Assembly: GCA_947449535.1 (NCBI GenBank)
Contig: CANFRP010000005.1
Location: forward strand, 1-64,000
Origin: Actinomycetota bacterium
Lineage (GTDB): Bacteria; Actinomycetota; Actinomycetes; Nanopelagicales; Nanopelagicaceae
DNA: 64,000 bases
Reading direction: 5' to 3'
Under the pieces are notes generated by a model. That model was not told the DNA's origin. It made no database searches and saw nothing but the letters and a program-made list of their open reading frames with translations. Positions 31,351 to 38,865 of this stretch are shown here, piece after piece (position 1 is the first letter of the stretch; the number at the start of each line of letters is the position of its first letter). The translations under genes were made by a program, and so were the position numbers.

Positions 31351-32408
31351 GCGTTGATGTTGATGCGCTGATAGCTCTTACTATCGAGAAGCAGATTCCA
31401 CTCGAGAAGATGATTAGCGCAATTGAAAATGCCGTGACTGAGGCATATCGTGAATTGGAAGATGCCAAAGCTCAAGGGCGCGCTGTCCTTAATCGTGATA
31501 ATGGTGAGATTCTTATTCACGTTCCGCTCTACGATGATGAGGGCATTTACACCGAGACGGAAGTGCATTCTCCTGAAGGCTTTGATCAAGTCATCTCACG
31601 AATTACCCGGAAAGAGATTAAGGGGCGCATGCGCGCTGCTAAAGATGCAGATATTGTGGAAGAGTTTTCAGCAAGTGTCGGTGATGTTATTTCTGGAATC
31701 GTTCAGCAAGGCCGAGATTCAACGATTATTTATGTTGACCTCGGACGTTGGGAAGGAAAGATCCCTGCTAATGAGCAAATCCCTACCGAGTCTTACAAAC
31801 ATGGTCAACGAATTAAGGCATTTGTTGTCGGCGTAGTGCAGGGAGAGAAAGGTCCAGAGATCACACTCTCTCGTACCCATCCGCTTCTCGTAAAAGCACT
31901 CTTCACTTTAGAAGTGCCCGAGCTCAAAGATCGTGTCGTAGAAATTGTTGGTGTTACCCGCGAACCTGGTCAACGCTCGAAAGTATCTGTACGTTCTCAT
32001 CGCTCAGGAGTTTCCCCGAAGGGCGCACTAATTGGTCCTATGGGTGCGCGCGCGAAAGCAGTCACTGATGAATTGAATGGTGAGAAGATCGATATCGTTG
32101 ATTACTCTGAAGATTTGGCACTTTATGTATCAAATGCCCTCGCACCTGCGCGCGTGACAAGTGCTGAACTGGTCGATGCCGAAACGAAATCGGTCAAAGT
32201 AATCGTTCCTGATTTCCAACTGTCATTGGCAATTGGCAAGGATGGCCAGAACGCCCGACTTGCGGCGCGCCTGACTGGTTGCCGCATTGATATCCACCCA
32301 GATAATCCTGTGGCGAGAATCGAAAAGCCCAAGCCGGTTGTGGAAGAAGCACCTGAAGTGGATCCAGAATCGCAGGCTCCCGCTACGCGTGATTTCAGGT
32401 CCAATTAA
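31347..32408 (+). CDS. nusA: Transcription termination/antitermination factor NusA
   Basis: RNA polymerase-associated factor that controls pausing and termination. At 353 residues it has the N-terminal domain (1-125), S1 domain (about 130-200, GDVISGIVQQGRDSTIIYVDLG), and two KH domains (about 200-340, with PKGALIGPMGARAKAV and SLAIGKDGQNARLAARLTG). It lacks the C-terminal acidic repeats of the E. coli protein, as is normal in actinobacteria. It is translationally coupled to rimP. Confidence 0.95.
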   Translation: MSVDVDALIALTIEKQIPLEKMISAIENAVTEAYRELEDAKAQGRAVLNRDNGEILIHVPLYDDEGIYTETEVHSPEGFDQVISRITRKEIKGRMRAAKDADIVEEFSASVGDVISGIVQQGRDSTIIYVDLGRWEGKIPANEQIPTESYKHGQRIKAFVVGVVQGEKGPEITLSRTHPLLVKALFTLEVPELKDRVVEIVGVTREPGQRSKVSVRSHRSGVSPKGALIGPMGARAKAVTDELNGEKIDIVDYSEDLALYVSNALAPARVTSAELVDAETKSVKVIVPDFQLSLAIGKDGQNARLAARLTGCRIDIHPDNPVARIEKPKPVVEEAPEVDPESQAPATRDFRSN

Positions 32409-32468
32409 CGCAGCCAGTGGGGCTCGCGGTAAGGTTGGGTTATTGATTTTTCGGTTGTGAGGAGCACG

Positions 32469-32711
32469 ATGGCGATTCCCATTCGGAGTTGCATCGCTTG
32501 TCGCAAACGAGAGAACAAAAAGGATTTACTTCGCGTGATTCGAGTCGGCGCCCAAGTGGTTGCTGATCCCGAGAATCGCAAAGTAGGCCGCGGGGGATGG
32601 CTACATCGGGAATGTCTCGAGATGGCAATCACTCGGAGATCTTTCGAAAGAGCGTTGAAGTCAGATGAGAATCTTGACCTAGCCCCTCTGGTGAAATATC
32701 TACAGAAATAA
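32469..32711 (+). CDS. ylxR: YlxR/RnpM family RNA-binding protein
   Basis: Small protein (80 residues) of the DUF448/YlxR family, shown in Bacillus to bind RNase P RNA. The pattern PIRSCIACRKRENKKDLLRV with its CxxC, then GRGGWLHRECLEMAI, is diagnostic. I choose the ATG at 32469 with AGGAG four bases upstream; a GTG at 32457 would add four residues but lacks a site. It stands between nusA and infB as in most bacteria. Confidence 0.9.
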   Translation: MAIPIRSCIACRKRENKKDLLRVIRVGAQVVADPENRKVGRGGWLHRECLEMAITRRSFERALKSDENLDLAPLVKYLQK

Positions 32712-32715
32712 ACCG

Positions 32716-32730
32716 CCAGAAAATTTCTGG
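32716..32730 (+). repeat. Palindrome after ylxR
   Basis: CCAGAAA and TTTCTGG flank a single A, four bases after the ylxR stop. With almost no loop it is more likely a DNA operator-like site or a weak RNA hairpin than a terminator; no T run follows. Confidence 0.35.
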
Positions 32731-32750
32731 TAACTATTAAAGGAGCAAAT

Positions 32751-32786
32751 ATGTCTTCCTTGAAAAGGGAACTAACACAATCATGA
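32751..32786 (+). CDS. Mini-ORF upstream of infB (MSSLKRELTQS), possible leader peptide
   Basis: An 11-codon frame with one of the best ribosome-binding sites in the region, AAAGGAG five bases before its ATG. Its stop codon lies inside a nine-pair hairpin (32781-32803). It is not a conserved protein that I know. The layout, a strong start followed by a stop in a stem and then a second hairpin and the infB start, resembles a translated leader that senses ribosome traffic or initiation factors. Function is inference; it might also be a chance frame that keeps ribosomes on the mRNA. Confidence 0.45.
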   Translation: MSSLKRELTQS

Positions 32787-32803
32787 GCGCGTCACGCTCA
32801 TGA
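32781..32803 (+). promoter_or_regulatory. infB leader hairpin 1
   Basis: TCATGAGCG (32781-32789) and CGCTCATGA (32795-32803) form a perfect nine-pair stem with a CGTCA loop. It overlaps the stop of the mini-ORF. No T run follows, so it is unlikely to be a simple terminator. Confidence 0.55.
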
Positions 32804-32818
32804 GTAAGGCATACATTT

Positions 32819-32865
32819 AGGCTCCAATCACGAAAACGTGGGGCCTCCTAGAAGCAAGAATAGGA
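32819..32865 (+). promoter_or_regulatory. infB leader hairpin 2 and alternative Shine-Dalgarno pairing
   Basis: AGGCTC (32819-32824) pairs with GGGCCT (32841-32846), and CACG with CGTG around AAAA (32829-32840). Directly after, TCCTA (32846-32850) can pair with TAGGA (32861-32865), the infB ribosome-binding region, while CTCCT (32845-32849) can instead pair with AGGAG of the mini-ORF (32741-32745). These pairings compete, so the leader can have more than one state. Whether they form in the cell is inference. Confidence 0.45.
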
Positions 32866-32873
32866 AGTCGATA

Positions 32874-35534
32874 GTGGCCAAGGTCCGCGTTTACGAGTTA
32901 GCAAAAGAAGTTGGTTTAGAGAGCAAAGAGCTCCTCGCGAAGTTACAAGAAGTCGGCGAGTTCGTTCGTTCCGCATCCTCAACTGTTGAAGCGCCAGTAG
33001 TGCGTAAGTTGATGGAAAAATTCCCTGAGCTCAAGGCTGCACAAGCCCCAGCAAAGCCAGTGAAAAAAGCTGCCGCAAAGAAAGCTGCTGCAAAACCTGC
33101 AGCGCCTTCACAAGAAGAGATTGAAGCGGCGCTCGCTTCGCTTCCAGAAGAGACCCGTTCCCAAATTGCCGCGATGCCAAGTGCGCCAATTTCCGAACCC
33201 CATACAAATACTTCAGTTCCACCAGCTGCATCAAAGCCAGCACCTGGCGCTCCAACAATTCCTTCTCCCGCTATGCCGCGACCACCGCGCGCAGGAAATA
33301 ATCCATTTACTGCAGGATCAAATGGTGCAATTCCACGTCCACCTGCACAACGTCAGTTGCGTCCAGGTGAGCGTCCACCGATGGCAGGTAATCGTCCAGG
33401 TTCAGTACGTCCAGGATTTGCGGCACGTCCGCAAGTAGGTCGCCCAGGATTTGCAGGCGCTCCTCGTCCAACAGGTTCTGGTGCTGGTACAGGTGCACCA
33501 TCTTCTCCGTACCGCACAACAGGTGCAGGAGCCGGAGCTCCCGGTGCACCAGGTGGAAATTTTGGTCCGAATAAAACTGGCGGTCCAGGTCGTCATCAAC
33601 GCGGCGGTGCTGCAGGCGCATTTGGAAAACAAGGTGGCAAGTCACGTAAAGCGCATAAGAGTAAGAAAGCATTGCGTGAAGAGTTCGACAATATGGCAGC
33701 GCCATCACTGGGCGGAGCAGTTATCCCTCATGGTGATGGAAAGACTTCTATTCGCCTACGCCGTGGCGCAACTCTGATGGATTTTGCCGAGAAGATCGGT
33801 GGCGATCCAGCAGCTCTAGTGTCAGCGCTCTTCCACTTGGGTGAAATGGTTACTGCTACCCAATCAGTTGATGAAGATACTTTCATGCTGCTCGGAGCAG
33901 AACTTGGTTATGTTATTCAAGTAGTTAGCCCAGAAGATGAAGACCGCGAGCTACTCTCTGAGTTTGATATCAATCTTGAGCAGGAACTTGCTGATATCAG
34001 CGATGAAGATCTTGTTGTGCGCTCGCCAATTGTTACCGTCATGGGCCACGTCGATCACGGTAAGACTCGTCTCTTGGATGCGATTCGTCAGACTGAAGTT
34101 ACAAAATCAGAAGCTGGTGGAATTACTCAGCACATCGGTGCTTATCAAATTCACCATGATCACGATGGCGTCAATCGTGCAATCACCTTTATTGATACAC
34201 CAGGTCACGAAGCATTTACCGCTATGCGTGCTCGTGGTGCAAAGGTCACAGATATCGCAGTACTCGTAGTTGCCGCTGATGATGGAGTGATGCCTCAGAC
34301 CATTGAAGCTCTCAACCACGCACAAGCTGCAGATGTTCCAATCGTTGTCGCTGTAAACAAGGTCGATAAGGAAGGCGCCAACCCAGATAAGGTCCGCCAG
34401 CAATTGACCGAGTACAACCTCGTCGCTGAGGAGTACGGCGGAGACACTATGTTCATCAACGTATCTGCGAAGGCAGGCACCGGTATTGATGAGCTAATCG
34501 ATGCGATCCTCTTGGTTGCAGATGCTGCAATTGATCTTCGCGCCGTAGCAGATGATGTTGCTCGCGGTGTTGCAATTGAAGCTAATCTCGATAAGGGCCG
34601 TGGTCCGGTTGCAACTGTTTTGGTTCAACGAGGAACACTTCATGTCGGAGATGCCATTGTCGCTGGTGGTGCATACGGCCGTGTTCGTGCCATGTTAGAT
34701 GAGAATGGAAAGCCTGTTGAAGAAGCTGGTCCATCTCGCCCAGTTCAAGTTCTCGGTTTCACATCTGTTCCGGGCGCTGGCGACACATTTATGGTTGCGG
34801 AAGATGATCGCACTGCTCGCCAGATTGCTGAGAAGCGCCAGCTTGCAATGCGTAATGCTCTTCTCGCTAAGACTCGTAAGAAAGTCTCACTCGAAGACTT
34901 TATGGAGCAATCCAAGATCTCAACTCTCAATCTCATCATCAAGGGCGACGTTTCTGGATCCGTGGAAGCTCTCGAAGATGCGCTCATGCAACTCGATGTT
35001 GGCGACGAAGTTGATCTTCGTGTTATCCATCGCGGCGTAGGCGCAATCACAAAGGGTGATGTGACTCTTGCATCTGCTTCAACTGCTGTAATCATCGGTT
35101 ACAACGTAAAGCCAGAACCGCAGACTGCAATCTTTGCTGATGCTGAAGGCGTAGAGATTCGTTTCTACACCGTCATCTACCAGGCCATCGAAGAGATCGA
35201 AGCTTCACTCAAGGGCTTGCTTAAGCCAGAGTTTGAAGAAGTCGTCCTTGGAAATGCTGAAGTTCGCGATATCTTTAAATCATCAAAGGTCGGCGATATC
35301 GCAGGTTCTATCGTTCAAGATGGACTTATCCGACGCAATGCAAAGGCTCGTACTTTGCGCGCCGGTGTTGTTATCGCAGAAGGCCTCACCATCGAATCGC
35401 TTCGCCGATTTAAGGATGATGCCACTGAAGTTCGAGAAGGATTTGAGTGCGGTATCGGACTCGGAAACTTCAAGGAGCTTGAAGTAGGCGACATCATTCA
35501 GACCTACGAGTTGCAAGAGAAGAAGCGCGCATAA
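32874..35534 (+). CDS. infB: Translation initiation factor IF-2
   Basis: GTPase that places fMet-tRNA on the 30S subunit. The start is the GTG at 32874 with AGGAAG about eight bases upstream, giving [20 protein letters not shown], the standard opening; 886 residues. Order: IF2 N-domain, then a long linker (about 55-275) rich in Pro, Gly, Ala, Arg and Asn with repeated RPG-type words, then the G domain with [16 protein letters not shown] and NKVDK, and C-terminal domains II-IV. The linker is unstructured in other actinobacteria as well. It follows nusA and ylxR and precedes rbfA by three bases. Confidence 0.96.
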   Translation: MAKVRVYELAKEVGLESKELLAKLQEVGEFVRSASSTVEAPVVRKLMEKFPELKAAQAPAKPVKKAAAKKAAAKPAAPSQEEIEAALASLPEETRSQIAAMPSAPISEPHTNTSVPPAASKPAPGAPTIPSPAMPRPPRAGNNPFTAGSNGAIPRPPAQRQLRPGERPPMAGNRPGSVRPGFAARPQVGRPGFAGAPRPTGSGAGTGAPSSPYRTTGAGAGAPGAPGGNFGPNKTGGPGRHQRGGAAGAFGKQGGKSRKAHKSKKALREEFDNMAAPSLGGAVIPHGDGKTSIRLRRGATLMDFAEKIGGDPAALVSALFHLGEMVTATQSVDEDTFMLLGAELGYVIQVVSPEDEDRELLSEFDINLEQELADISDEDLVVRSPIVTVMGHVDHGKTRLLDAIRQTEVTKSEAGGITQHIGAYQIHHDHDGVNRAITFIDTPGHEAFTAMRARGAKVTDIAVLVVAADDGVMPQTIEALNHAQAADVPIVVAVNKVDKEGANPDKVRQQLTEYNLVAEEYGGDTMFINVSAKAGTGIDELIDAILLVADAAIDLRAVADDVARGVAIEANLDKGRGPVATVLVQRGTLHVGDAIVAGGAYGRVRAMLDENGKPVEEAGPSRPVQVLGFTSVPGAGDTFMVAEDDRTARQIAEKRQLAMRNALLAKTRKKVSLEDFMEQSKISTLNLIIKGDVSGSVEALEDALMQLDVGDEVDLRVIHRGVGAITKGDVTLASASTAVIIGYNVKPEPQTAIFADAEGVEIRFYTVIYQAIEEIEASLKGLLKPEFEEVVLGNAEVRDIFKSSKVGDIAGSIVQDGLIRRNAKARTLRAGVVIAEGLTIESLRRFKDDATEVREGFECGIGLGNFKELEVGDIIQTYELQEKKRA

Positions 35535-35537
35535 TTC

Positions 35538-35954
35538 ATGGCTTCCAATCGCGCACTTAAAGTGGCAGACCGCATTAGAGAAGTGGTTGCACATTCCCTA
35601 GAGACGCGGGTCAAAGATCCGCGTCTTGGGTTTGTGACACTTACTGATGTTCGAGTCACTGGCGATCTCCAGCAAGCATCAATTTTTTATACCGTGATGG
35701 GAGATGATGCTGCTCGTATTGATACCGCTGCTGCTCTCTCTTCGGCAAAAGGAATGTTGCGATCTGAAGTTGGCGCGCAGCTAGGTTTGCGAATTACACC
35801 GACCATTGAATTCTTTGAAGATGGATTGCAGGAGACTGCAAGTGCAATGAATGATCTAATGGCGCAAGTTCGTGCGCGAGATGCCGAGCTTGCCAAGATC
35901 CGTGAAGGTGCAAAGCCAGCTGGCGATGCAGACCCTTATAAGGTTCGCGAATAA
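35538..35954 (+). CDS. rbfA: Ribosome-binding factor A
   Basis: KH-fold factor for 30S maturation. It has 138 residues with the N-terminal pattern NRALKVADRIREVVAHSLE, then VKDPRLGFVTLTDVRVTGDLQQASIFY. Its place after infB and before truB is standard. AGAAG in the end of infB may serve as its ribosome-binding site. Confidence 0.94.
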   Translation: MASNRALKVADRIREVVAHSLETRVKDPRLGFVTLTDVRVTGDLQQASIFYTVMGDDAARIDTAAALSSAKGMLRSEVGAQLGLRITPTIEFFEDGLQETASAMNDLMAQVRARDAELAKIREGAKPAGDADPYKVRE

Positions 35955-35957
35955 TTT
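35952..35957 (+). promoter_or_regulatory. Possible leaderless -10 box for truB
   Basis: TAATTT, beginning with the rbfA stop, ends six bases before the truB ATG. No Shine-Dalgarno is visible in the nine-base gap. Agreement by chance is possible. Confidence 0.3.
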
Positions 35958-35963
35958 TCTTAG

Positions 35964-36836
35964 ATGTCAGCGCACGGATTTCTCCTTGTAGATAAAGCAG
36001 GCGGTATGACGAGCCACGATGTTGTGGCAAAGATGCGAAAGAAATTTGGTACCAAGCGAGTCGGCCATGCCGGCACTCTCGATCCGATGGCTACCGGTGT
36101 TTTAGTTTTAGGTATAGGAAATGCAACTCGATTGCTGCAATATGTCACTGATGGAGTAAAGGCCTATGACGGCACTATCCGCCTAGGTTCGGCGACTCAC
36201 ACAGATGACAAAGAGGGAGATCTGATAAGTCAGAAAAATCCTTCGGGAGTCAGTGATGAAGCAATTGCTGCCGGCCTCACATCAATGGTGGGAACGATTA
36301 AGCAACGCCCTAGCTCAGTCTCTGCAATCAAAATAGATGGGAAAGCCGCGCACCAACGTATTCGCGAAGGTGAAGATGTAGTAATTCCCGAGCGTGAAGT
36401 AACCATTTCTGAAATCTCCATTCTCGCCATCGATCGTGGTGCGGATTTCATTGATATTAAAGTTTCTGTCACCTGCTCCGCTGGAACATATATTCGCGCC
36501 ATTGCACGGGATTTAGGTGAAATGCTGGAAGTAGGCGGTCATCTCACCGAGCTTCGCCGCACCCTTGTCTCTCCCTTTAGCCTTGATGAATGCGCACCCC
36601 AAGAAAGCGTCGAACCAATTTCCATTGCAGATGGAATAGCTCGAATATTTCCATGCCGAGATCTGGAATTAGATGAGATGACTGAAATCTCCTTCGGTCG
36701 CTTTCTGGCTCCCAATCCTGGCGCTGGCATATTCGCTGCGCTAAATGCGCAAGGTGAATTTGCAGCGCTCCTGGTGAATAAAGAGATCACAGGCAAAACG
36801 ATGGCTGCCCCCATTCTCGTTGCTGTGAAAGAATAA
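35964..36836 (+). CDS. truB: tRNA pseudouridine-55 synthase
   Basis: Forms pseudouridine 55 in the T loop of tRNAs. The 290 residues hold the catalytic aspartate in GHAGTLDPMATGVL (about residue 38) and the N-terminal GFLLVDKAGGMTSHDVV. A C-terminal domain follows from about 220, shorter than the full PUA domain of E. coli. It follows rbfA and precedes ribF, the usual order. Confidence 0.95.
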   Translation: MSAHGFLLVDKAGGMTSHDVVAKMRKKFGTKRVGHAGTLDPMATGVLVLGIGNATRLLQYVTDGVKAYDGTIRLGSATHTDDKEGDLISQKNPSGVSDEAIAAGLTSMVGTIKQRPSSVSAIKIDGKAAHQRIREGEDVVIPEREVTISEISILAIDRGADFIDIKVSVTCSAGTYIRAIARDLGEMLEVGGHLTELRRTLVSPFSLDECAPQESVEPISIADGIARIFPCRDLELDEMTEISFGRFLAPNPGAGIFAALNAQGEFAALLVNKEITGKTMAAPILVAVKE

Positions 36837-36840
36837 GCAG

Positions 36841-37716
36841 ATGTCGACCACCGTCATTATTGGAATTTTCGATGGAGTTCATTGTGGTCATCAAGAACTC
36901 TTGGCTTTGGCCAAGAGCCACGGTCATGTCACTGCTCTAACTTTCGATCCTCACCCCACATCGATATTCGCTCCAGAGCGCACACCGTCGCAAATCATTT
37001 CGATCGATGATCGTATTGCGCTATTAAAAAAGCATGGAGCTGATGAGGTCGTTGTTATTCCCTTTACAAAGGAATTCGCGGCGCTATCTCCGGCGGATTT
37101 CATCGCTCAGATCTTGGTCGAAAAGTTGCATGCTTCGCATGTCATCGTGGGGGAGAACTTCACATTCGGACATAAGGCAGCGGGAACTGCACAAACGCTT
37201 AAGGATTCTTCGGCAGGTTTTGCAACTTCGATTGTGAAGCTAGAAGAGAATCGTGGAGTTCCGGTCTCATCTACTCGGATTCGCCATCTGATTTCAGATG
37301 GAGATATCGAGCGCGCGGCAGAACTGCTCACTCGCAATCATTACCTCGTGGGACCTGTTGTGCATGGCGAGAAGCGTGGTCGCGAAATTGGCTACCCGAC
37401 TGCAAATATCGGGCTCACCTCACTTGCCACAATTCCGGCCGATGGAATTTACGCCGGTTGGCTCACAGTCGAAGGTGATCGTTGGCCAGCTGCAATCTCA
37501 ATTGGCACCAACCCAACTTTTCCAGGTGTTCGTGGTCGCCAAGTTGAGGCATATGCCCTCGATCAGGTTGGACTCGATCTCTACGATAAAGTCGCAACTG
37601 TTGAGTTTGTGGCTCGTCTTCGCGATACCTTGAAATTTGATGGACTTGATCCATTGCTCGTGCAGATGAAGAAAGATTGTGACCAAGCGCGCGACTTACT
37701 AGTAGGAGGAAAATAA
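36841..37716 (+). CDS. ribF: Bifunctional riboflavin kinase/FAD synthetase
   Basis: Makes FMN and FAD from riboflavin. The 291 residues start directly with TTVIIGIFDGVHCGHQELL, the nucleotidyltransferase motif, so the protein is slightly shorter at its N-terminus than most RibF. The C-terminal riboflavin kinase domain (about 165-290) shows GREIGYPTANIGL. The stop is followed at once by the ATG of the next gene. Confidence 0.94.
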   Translation: MSTTVIIGIFDGVHCGHQELLALAKSHGHVTALTFDPHPTSIFAPERTPSQIISIDDRIALLKKHGADEVVVIPFTKEFAALSPADFIAQILVEKLHASHVIVGENFTFGHKAAGTAQTLKDSSAGFATSIVKLEENRGVPVSSTRIRHLISDGDIERAAELLTRNHYLVGPVVHGEKRGREIGYPTANIGLTSLATIPADGIYAGWLTVEGDRWPAAISIGTNPTFPGVRGRQVEAYALDQVGLDLYDKVATVEFVARLRDTLKFDGLDPLLVQMKKDCDQARDLLVGGK

Positions 37717-38313
37717 ATGCAAGCAGATATGTGGTTCGATCCGATTTGCCCATTCGCTTGGATAACCTCTCGTTGGTTAATTGAAGTAACTCCGCAGCGC
37801 AATCTCCAAGTGGATTACAACATCATGTCACTTGCTCACCTCAATAAGGATCGCGAAGTTGATGCGGCACATGCAGATGCATTTGCGAAATCATGGTTTG
37901 CTACCCGCTTAATCGCTGGCGTTAAAGCAGAGCATGGCGCCCAATATGTGCTCCCGCTCTACACCGCAATCGGCACTCGAATCCATAATCGGAAAGAGAA
38001 GTTGTCGAAAGAACTCTTGCTCTCAGCAGTTCAAGAAGTGGGACTAGTAGAAGATGTTATGAATTACTGCGATGACAGCTCATGGGATGCTGAAGTAATA
38101 AAGTCACATGATGCTGCGATTGCACTTGTAGGAAGTGATGTCGGCACTCCTGTGATTGGAGTTGCTGGAGTCGGCTTCTTTGGCCCAGTTATTTCACCAG
38201 CCCCCAAAGGCGTTGAAGCGGCCAAACTTTGGGATGGCGTGCTTGCATTGGCCCAATATCCAGGCTTCTTTGAACTCAAGCGCTCACGTACTGTGGGACC
38301 GATTTTTGATTAA
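37717..38313 (+). CDS. DsbA-like thioredoxin-fold protein, Rv2466c (mycothiol-dependent nitroreductase) family
   Basis: A 198-residue protein strongly resembling mycobacterial Rv2466c throughout: MWFDPICPFAWITSRWLIEV, NIMSLAHLNK, EHGAQYVLPLYTAIGTRIHNR, DVGTPVIGVAGVGFFGPV and the end ELKRSRTVGPIFD. In Rv2466c the active site is CPWC; here it is CPFA (C11, A14), so only the nucleophilic cysteine remains. A one-cysteine mechanism using mycothiol as co-thiol is plausible. It begins at the base after ribF, the flavin-cofactor gene. Exact substrate is unknown; a role in thiol redox balance fits the mycoredoxin-like gene at 43131. Confidence 0.8.
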   Translation: MQADMWFDPICPFAWITSRWLIEVTPQRNLQVDYNIMSLAHLNKDREVDAAHADAFAKSWFATRLIAGVKAEHGAQYVLPLYTAIGTRIHNRKEKLSKELLLSAVQEVGLVEDVMNYCDDSSWDAEVIKSHDAAIALVGSDVGTPVIGVAGVGFFGPVISPAPKGVEAAKLWDGVLALAQYPGFFELKRSRTVGPIFD

Positions 38314-38346
38314 TTACCCCCGCTGGTAAACTTTATCCACAAGCGA

Positions 38347-38396
38347 GTAATCGTGCCTTCGTGATTTACACCGAGGCCCTCGTGACAGTTACAGGG
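38347..38396 (+). ncRNA. rpsO (S15) leader
   Basis: A hairpin from 38347 to 38369 pairs GTAA-TCGTG with CGTGA-T-TTAC around CCTT with two G-T pairs and one bulge. Then CCCT-GT (38377-38383) can pair with AC-AGGG (38391-38396), which covers the rpsO Shine-Dalgarno AGGGAG. Ribosomal protein S15 is known to repress its own mRNA through structured leaders in several phyla, including actinobacteria, and this layout fits. The family match was not tested. Confidence 0.5.
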
Positions 38397-38406
38397 AGTA
38401 CCACAC

Positions 38407-38676
38407 ATGGCATTACAGCCAGCCGAGAAAAAAGAGATCATCACAAAGTACGGAACTTCCGCGACTGACACAGGAAGCCCAGAAGCACAGATCGCATTGC
38501 TATCACGCCGCATTGAGCAGATCACCGATCACCTCAAGACCAACAAGCATGACCACCACAACCGTCGTGGACTTTTGCTTCTCGTTGGTAAGCGCCGCCG
38601 TATTTTGCAATACCTCGCTAAGACAGATGTAACTCGTTACCGCGCAATTATCGAAAAACTCGGTATTCGCCGCTAA
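38407..38676 (+). CDS. rpsO: 30S ribosomal protein S15
   Basis: Primary-binding small-subunit protein. It has the standard 89 residues, including [43 protein letters not shown] in pattern (here YGTSATDTG). GGGAG lies about ten bases before the ATG in a possible hairpin. It stands just upstream of pnp, the usual rpsO-pnp pair. Confidence 0.97.
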   Translation: MALQPAEKKEIITKYGTSATDTGSPEAQIALLSRRIEQITDHLKTNKHDHHNRRGLLLLVGKRRRILQYLAKTDVTRYRAIIEKLGIRR

Positions 38677-38769
38677 GTAATTTAAGAGTTAAGTAAAAGC
38701 TAATTAGCAATCCCGCTATGCAGCTAAGCAAGACAGTTGGCAAGACCTCACATTCGCTAATTGGTCCTC

Positions 38770-38825
38770 GGTAGTGGTTTCCGGATTTGATATCCGTGAA
38801 CTTCGATCGAAGATCCATTTCGGAG
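38770..38825 (+). ncRNA. Structured pnp leader (candidate Actino-pnp RNA)
   Basis: CGGAT (38782-38786) pairs with ATCCG (38792-38796), and CTTCGATCGAAG (38801-38812) is a perfect 12-base palindrome. Both lie in the 189-base gap between rpsO and pnp. A conserved RNA called Actino-pnp is known in this place in actinobacteria; I suggest this is its counterpart from position, not from an alignment. Leader-based autoregulation of PNPase is known in E. coli. Upstream of it (38677-38770) are short palindromes such as GCTAATTAGC but no clear terminator. Confidence 0.45.
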
Positions 38826-38865
38826 TGTCAGGGGTTTTGCAAGCTTTAAAGAAATGGAGCGACCT

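Noticed and set aside
33040-33660. Repetitive Pro/Gly/Arg-rich stretch as a separate gene or repeat element (long frames on both strands)
   Set aside because: It is the disordered linker of IF-2, and the other-frame ORFs are by-products of biased codons.
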